This document shows, in pieces, positions 32,344 through 36,205 of a DNA stretch of 36,205 nt; within the stretch, counting starts at the first letter, position 1; every line of letters begins with the position of its first letter. The position numbers and the translations under genes were made by a program. The stretch is from an uncultured Campylobacter sp. GTDB taxonomy: Bacteria; Campylobacterota; Campylobacteria; Campylobacterales; Campylobacteraceae. The stretch spans positions 1-36,205 of the forward strand of contig NZ_CAJPQR010000020.1 in the NCBI RefSeq assembly GCF_905372745.1. Direction: 5' to 3'. A model generated the notes under the pieces. That model saw only the letters and a list, made by a program, of their open reading frames with translations, was not told where the DNA came from and made no database searches.

Positions 32344-32651
32344 AGGCTTGTCTCACGAGCGCTTTTGAACGAGCTTAAAATTTTCTCCCTCGATGAACTA
32401 CATGTTCTATCTTCGGTCGAAAATTTTGGCGCAACGTCCAAAATCATCTCACGATACTTCGCCTTTTAAATTCGTAAATTTTAGCCAGGTTTTTGTAAAA
32501 TTCAGCCAAATTTCGGTGCGGTATTTTGAGATGATTTTTCGAGTTTTGAAGCAAAATTGAGCGTGCGCTAGGCATATAGCCTGCGGAGCGAAAATTTTGC
32601 AAGATCTCGAAAAAGCACTCAAAGGACAAACCGATAAAGAAAGGAATATAA
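32344..32651. other. Structured gene-free leader region before purH
   Basis: 308 bases without a gene. It holds the palindromic element at 32377-32427 and a long imperfect inverted repeat, 32440-32457 with 32521-32538 (AAAATCATCTCA/TGAGATGATTTT perfect for 12 bp, 16 of 18 in all). Within its loop are two similar direct copies, GTAAATTTTAGCC and GTAAAATTCAGCC. The purH ribosome site, AAAGGAATATAA, ends the region. No known riboswitch was recognised. Confidence 0.5.
32377..32427. repeat. Palindromic element related to the one at 15728
   Basis: AAAATTTTC (32377-32385) with GAAAATTTT (32419-32427), inner stem GAAC (32395-32398) with GTTC (32404-32407), loop TACAT. From TCC onward 19 of 31 bases match the element starting at 15738 (both contain TCC..CGA...ACTACA.G....TCTT.GG), and most differences are transitions. 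Confidence 0.5.
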
Positions 32652-34190
32652 ATGAGAGCATTAATCAGCGTCAGCGACAAAGAAGGCATCGTAGAGTTTG
32701 CAAAAGGACTCGAGCGACTCGGTTTTGAGATATTAAGCACGGGCGGCACGCACAAACTGCTAAAAGAGCAGGGCGTAAAGGCGGTCGAGGTTAGCGAGTA
32801 CACGGGCTCGCCCGAGATGTTTGAGGGGCGCGTGAAAACCTTGCACCCAAAAATTCACGGCGGGATATTGCATAAGCGAAACGACGCAAACCACGTGAGC
32901 CAAGCCGCGCAATACGGCATCGGCGGCATCGATCTGGTCTGCGTAAATTTATACCCGTTCAAACAAACTACCATTCGCACCGATAATTTTGATGAGATCA
33001 TCGAAAACATCGACATCGGCGGCCCTGCGATGGTGCGCTCGGCGGCTAAAAACTTCTCTAGCGTTTATATCGTCACTAGCCCGCTTGATTATGACGAGGT
33101 TTTACGAGTCATAGAGAGCGCGGATGAGAGCGAAAAGGTCGTTTTTAGGAGAAATTTGATGATAAAAGCCTACGAGCACACCGCGGCCTACGACTCGATG
33201 ATCGCAAACTACATGAACGAGCGCTTTAACGACGGCTTTGGCGAGATGAAATTTATCGCCGGTAGCAAGGTTTTTGATGCACGTTACGGCGAAAATCCGC
33301 ACCAAAAGGGTGCGCTATACGAGTTTGGTTACTTTTTTAGCAACAACTTCACCGCGCTAAAAGGCGAAGCTAGCTTTAACAACATTACCGATATCAATGC
33401 CGCTTTGGCGCTAGCAAGCAGCTTTGACGCCGCGCCTGCGGTCGCCATCGTAAAGCACGCCAACGCTTGCGGCTTTGCCGTAAAATCAAATCTGCTAGAA
33501 AGCTACGTCGAGGCGCTAAAATGCGATCCCGTCAGCGCATACGGCGGCGTCGTCGCGATAAACGGCACGCTAGACCGCGCTTTGGCCGAAAAAATCAACG
33601 AAATCTACGTCGAGGTCATCATCGCCGCAAACGTGGACGAGGACGCGCTTGCGGTATTTGAAGCCAAAAAACGCATAAAAATTTTCACTCAGGGCAATAA
33701 ATTTTTACAACGCGCAAACGACAAATACGACTTTAAGCACGTTGACGGCGGCTTTGTCTATCAGCAAAGCGACGAGGTGAAAGCTAGCGAGCTAGAAAAT
33801 ATGAAATTACAAACCGAGCGCGCAGCCAGCGAGTCCGAGCTAAAAGACCTCGAGATCGCGTGGAAGGTCGCGGCTCTCACGAAAAGCAACTGCGTCATCT
33901 ACGTGAAAAACAGCGCCGTAGTCGCCATCGGTATGGGTATGACTAGCCGCGTGGACGCCGCGCGTGCGGCCGTGGCTAAGGCGCGCGATATGGGGCTTGA
34001 TTTACGCGGTTGCGCACTTGCTAGCGAGGCGTTTTTCCCGTTTCGCGATAGTATCGATATCGCAAGCGAGGCGGGCGTAAAAGCCGTGATACAGCCTGGC
34101 GGTAGCATCCGCGACGATGAGGTCGTGCAGGCGGCAAACGAGCACGGCATGGCGATGTATTTTACCGGCGTGCGCCACTTTTTACACTAA
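32652..34190 (+). CDS. purH: Bifunctional AICAR transformylase/IMP cyclohydrolase PurH
   Basis: 512 aa, full length. Performs the last two steps of IMP synthesis. IMP cyclohydrolase domain at about 1-195: MRALISVSDKEGIVEFAKGL, STGGTHKLLKEQG, VKTLHPKIHGG. Transformylase domain at about 205-512 with the KHANACG motif (Lys-His catalytic pair) and DPVSAYGG, ending QPGGSIRDDEV and FTGVRHFLH. ATG at 32652 after AAAGGAATATAA. It is separated from purL by the unrelated genes at 28126-32343. A likely terminator lies at 34206-34229. Confidence 0.97.
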   Translation: MRALISVSDKEGIVEFAKGLERLGFEILSTGGTHKLLKEQGVKAVEVSEYTGSPEMFEGRVKTLHPKIHGGILHKRNDANHVSQAAQYGIGGIDLVCVNLYPFKQTTIRTDNFDEIIENIDIGGPAMVRSAAKNFSSVYIVTSPLDYDEVLRVIESADESEKVVFRRNLMIKAYEHTAAYDSMIANYMNERFNDGFGEMKFIAGSKVFDARYGENPHQKGALYEFGYFFSNNFTALKGEASFNNITDINAALALASSFDAAPAVAIVKHANACGFAVKSNLLESYVEALKCDPVSAYGGVVAINGTLDRALAEKINEIYVEVIIAANVDEDALAVFEAKKRIKIFTQGNKFLQRANDKYDFKHVDGGFVYQQSDEVKASELENMKLQTERAASESELKDLEIAWKVAALTKSNCVIYVKNSAVVAIGMGMTSRVDAARAAVAKARDMGLDLRGCALASEAFFPFRDSIDIASEAGVKAVIQPGGSIRDDEVVQAANEHGMAMYFTGVRHFLH

Positions 34191-34205
34191 AATTTGATCG
34201 TTTTT

Positions 34206-34229
34206 GCGGCGAGCAATTAGCTACGCCGC
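34206..34229 (+). terminator. Terminator after purH
   Basis: GCGGCG (34206-34211) with CGCCGC (34224-34229), extended by AGC/GCT with one bulged A, loop AATTA, followed by TTTACTTTAT. It starts 15 bases after the purH stop. Confidence 0.7.
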
Positions 34230-34362
34230 TTTACTTTATCCGGCTTAAATTTGCAAATAGCGGTAAAACTATCGGTAAAATTTTCGGCCTTCATGCTCTT
34301 TTAAATTTAGTTTACATGAACCCACGTAAATAGCTGCGCTAAGATAAAAAGAGGAAACTCAT

Positions 34363-34833
34363 ATGCTAAAAGAAAACATTAAAAATGAAATAGAAAAGCT
34401 GGCTCCAAATCCGTTTAGACAAAATACGGATGAGGTTGCGGAAATTTTAAGCAAGCTAAATATAAATAAACAAAGTTGCTTCGCGCAGTTATATCTTACT
34501 TATACCGGGCCTTTTGACCCGATTTTTCAGGATGTAGAGATACTGGAAATCACGGACATCCTTAGCCCTAATATCATAGAAATGACGGAATATTTTCGCG
34601 AGCATTTTTTGCTACCTCAAAGGTATATAGCCCTTAGCGACGATGCTCCTTATTTTAGCGAATGGCTTGCCTTAGTAATGAAAGACGATAAATATGGTTA
34701 TATCAATGACAAAAACGAAACCGTCCTCCCTTTTATTTATGACGATGGGGCTCTCTTTGAGAATGGTAAAGCGTGGGTACAGATAAGGGATAAACAATTT
34801 CAGATTAATAAATTAGGTATAAAAATAAAATAG
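34363..34833 (+). CDS. Small WG-repeat / SMI1-like protein, function unknown
   Basis: 156 aa, ATG after AAAAAGAGGAAACTCAT. No signal peptide; acidic. The middle (LLPQRYIALSDDAPYFSEWL, 85-104) resembles the strand-loop of the SMI1/KNR4 (SUKH) superfamily and residues 105-145 (DDKYGYINDKNETVLPFIYD then ENGKAWVQ) a WG repeat. SUKH and WG proteins are often immunity partners of polymorphic toxins in bacteria; no toxin is seen in this window. Base style differs from the genes upstream (no AAATTT words). It is followed after 8 bases by a DKNYY-repeat gene, so they form one transcript. Confidence 0.65.
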   Translation: MLKENIKNEIEKLAPNPFRQNTDEVAEILSKLNINKQSCFAQLYLTYTGPFDPIFQDVEILEITDILSPNIIEMTEYFREHFLLPQRYIALSDDAPYFSEWLALVMKDDKYGYINDKNETVLPFIYDDGALFENGKAWVQIRDKQFQINKLGIKIK

Positions 34834-34841
34834 GAAACAGA

Positions 34842-35708
34842 ATGAAAATCAATAAACCTTTGGCTAAAAAGCCTCCTTTTTTTGATATCGATATCCGCAC
34901 TGTAGCAGATATCGACCAAGACCCTCGTTTTTATATGGCGGACACACAAGAAACGCCCCGCTATTGGACAGACGGCAAGCGGATATACTACCGCCATTCC
35001 CCTATAGAGAAGGCAAACCTTGAAACTTTTGTTTATTTTAATGGCTTTTTTGCTAAAGACGATAAGCATTGTTATATCGTGGGGCGCCCTCTCAAAGGGG
35101 CTAATGCTAAAACTTTCGAAATGCTCAACGAGTGTTACGCTACCGATTATCAAAGTGTTTGGACATCGGGAGGGCGCTTTGAACCTGAGGATATTAGTAC
35201 TTTTGAAGTATGCGATGAGGGTATTCACAGAATAGATGGGGATGAAGAAACTTCGTGGGAGTTTAGCGATTGGATTAGGCGTGTGGTGCGTGTAGAATTT
35301 CCGTATGGCTATGCCAAAGATAGTAAGCAGGTGTATTATGAGGATTATCACGGCAAGATAAAAATACTCGCTAAAGCCAATCCAGCAAATTTCATCTCGA
35401 TGAACGATGGTGATTTTGCTAAAGATGATACCTATGTTTTCTATGGGAAAACACCCTTGCCTAAGGCAAATCCAGCGACTTGGCGAAAGATTTCGCATTT
35501 TTATTCCAAAGATGATAAACGGATTTATTACCTGAACAAACTCATCAAGGAAGCGGATTACGATACTTTTGAGGTGGTAGTGCTCACTTCGCCAGAAGGA
35601 TATAAACTGCCCTATGGCAAGGATAAAAACCAATATTATAACTACGGGAACCCTCTTAGCGAAGCTGAAGCCTTACACGAAGTGAACAAGCCGATCTGGG
35701 ATGATTAA
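34842..35708 (+). CDS. DKNYY repeat protein
   Basis: 288 aa, ATG after TAGGAAACAGA. Repeats of about 37-45 residues of the form (Y)-x-x-D-x-K-x-x-YY-x(4-8)-(L/I)-x-x-A-(N/D)-x-x-TF: DGKRIYYRHSPIEKANLETF at about 46-65, KDDKHCYIVG, KDSKQVYYED, KDDTYVFYGKTPLPKANPAT, KDDKRIYYLNKLIKEADYDT. This is the DKNYY family, common in Bacteroidetes and fusobacteria and found beside immunity or toxin genes. No signal peptide, so cytosolic. Codon choice and the near-absence of AAATTT words differ from the rest of the window. Confidence 0.85.
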   Translation: MKINKPLAKKPPFFDIDIRTVADIDQDPRFYMADTQETPRYWTDGKRIYYRHSPIEKANLETFVYFNGFFAKDDKHCYIVGRPLKGANAKTFEMLNECYATDYQSVWTSGGRFEPEDISTFEVCDEGIHRIDGDEETSWEFSDWIRRVVRVEFPYGYAKDSKQVYYEDYHGKIKILAKANPANFISMNDGDFAKDDTYVFYGKTPLPKANPATWRKISHFYSKDDKRIYYLNKLIKEADYDTFEVVVLTSPEGYKLPYGKDKNQYYNYGNPLSEAEALHEVNKPIWDD

Positions 35709-35742
35709 AATTTAGACCCCTGAGCTCAAACTCAAAACTATT

Positions 35743-36205
35743 ATGCAGCACCCTATCACTTTAGAAGCCGCGCTCAAGGAAGTAACCCAGGAGCGCTTTT
35801 GCAAGGGACATCATTACAAGGATGTCGCCCTGACCGACGAGATGGTTGAACAGATCGTGCAAGTAAAGTCGTTGGTCAATATGGGATTTATCAATACCGC
35901 GATTACCGATGAAGCCCTCCAGTACTTAGCAACTTTGCCCAAACTAAAACTCCTTATCTTAGAGGGTAATAAGCAAGTTACAGGCGAAGGCTTTAAGTAC
36001 TTTACGGGCAAACCTATTGGCCATATCTCGCTGGACGGTTGTCCAGTAACTGATGAGACGCTAAAAATCGTCTTGCAAGTACCGCGCCTGAAGTCTCTTT
36101 CGCTAAAGAGAACGCGGGTTACTTTTGAGGGGCTAATGGCAGTAGCACACTACAACAAGGTGAGTTTCTACCTTGATAAACCTTTCACTGCCGAGCAGAT
36201 AAAAG
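35743..36205 (+). CDS. Leucine-rich-repeat protein, cut by the window edge
   Basis: At least 154 aa; the frame is open to the last base, so the C-terminus lies outside. Only start in frame after the stop at 35713-35715 is ATG 35743 (MQHPITLEAALKEV), without a good ribosome site. Residues 33-135 form leucine-rich repeats (ITDEALQYLATLPKLKLLIL, VTDETLKIVLQVPRLKSLSL), of the short ribonuclease-inhibitor-like or LRR_6 type. LRR proteins in accessory clusters often bind other proteins; partner unknown. It continues the DKNYY cassette after 34 bases. Confidence 0.75.
   Translation, partial: MQHPITLEAALKEVTQERFCKGHHYKDVALTDEMVEQIVQVKSLVNMGFINTAITDEALQYLATLPKLKLLILEGNKQVTGEGFKYFTGKPIGHISLDGCPVTDETLKIVLQVPRLKSLSLKRTRVTFEGLMAVAHYNKVSFYLDKPFTAEQIK

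Noticed and set aside
1..36205. tRNA, rRNA, CRISPR arrays, insertion sequences, integrase genes
   Set aside because: No cloverleaf with a TTCGA-type T loop, no spaced direct repeats and no transposase or integrase motifs were seen on either strand.

Overview
The window is a chromosomal segment of an epsilonproteobacterium, very probably an oral Campylobacter of the showae/rectus type. Reasons: the word AAATTT is extremely frequent, start codons and Shine-Dalgarno sites look like Campylobacter, the order rpmH-rnpA-yidD-yidC-jag-mnmE is intact, YbgC reads DTDAGGIVYHANY, and a FliA-type promoter is visible. The genus call is inference from sequence style; no database was searched.

Layout. 1-2750 (minus strand): a MATE exporter, an overlapping YgjP-type zinc peptidase and a Sel1-repeat periplasmic protein. 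2877-10577 (plus): a cluster of sodium-coupled carriers, namely an NSS transporter, an ABC-F ATPase with a small membrane protein, the wreck of another NSS gene, a BCCT carrier and a second intact NSS gene. 10583-15660 (plus): a WGR/beta-propeller-like protein, an M48 (Ste24-type) membrane protease overlapping prmC, a DUF4149 membrane protein and the split threonine/serine exporter ThrE. 15941-17493 (plus): an unrecognised protein behind a sigma-28 promoter, then ybgC. 17481-19822 (minus): a GNAT acetyltransferase, an unusual family-4-like uracil-DNA glycosylase and a periplasmic protein with an LpoA/PBP1-like look.

19959-24771 (plus) is the housekeeping run rpmH, rnpA, yidD, yidC, jag, mnmE, with ATGA-type overlaps at four of its five junctions or nearly so. 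rnpA has no ATG, GTG or TTG where its N-terminus must lie. 25058-25624 is a twice-frameshifted Sel1-like gene. 25936-34190 (plus) has purL and purH as bookends. Between them lie two tandem paralogous proteins of unknown function, the first broken at a G5 tract, and a ClpP-fold (SDH-type) serine protease followed directly by a membrane-anchored TerB/J-domain protein. From 34363 to the right edge three small genes (WG/SMI1-like, DKNYY repeats, leucine-rich repeats) have a different base style and look like an acquired immunity/accessory cassette.

The most notable points are the rnpA start problem, the G-tract frameshift in the tandem paralogs, the sigma-28 gene of unknown function, the protease/J-protein pair, two or three related palindromic elements between genes, and the foreign-looking right end. 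Several broken frames (poly-A, poly-G) could be sequencing errors, so they need raw-read checks before any biology is claimed.
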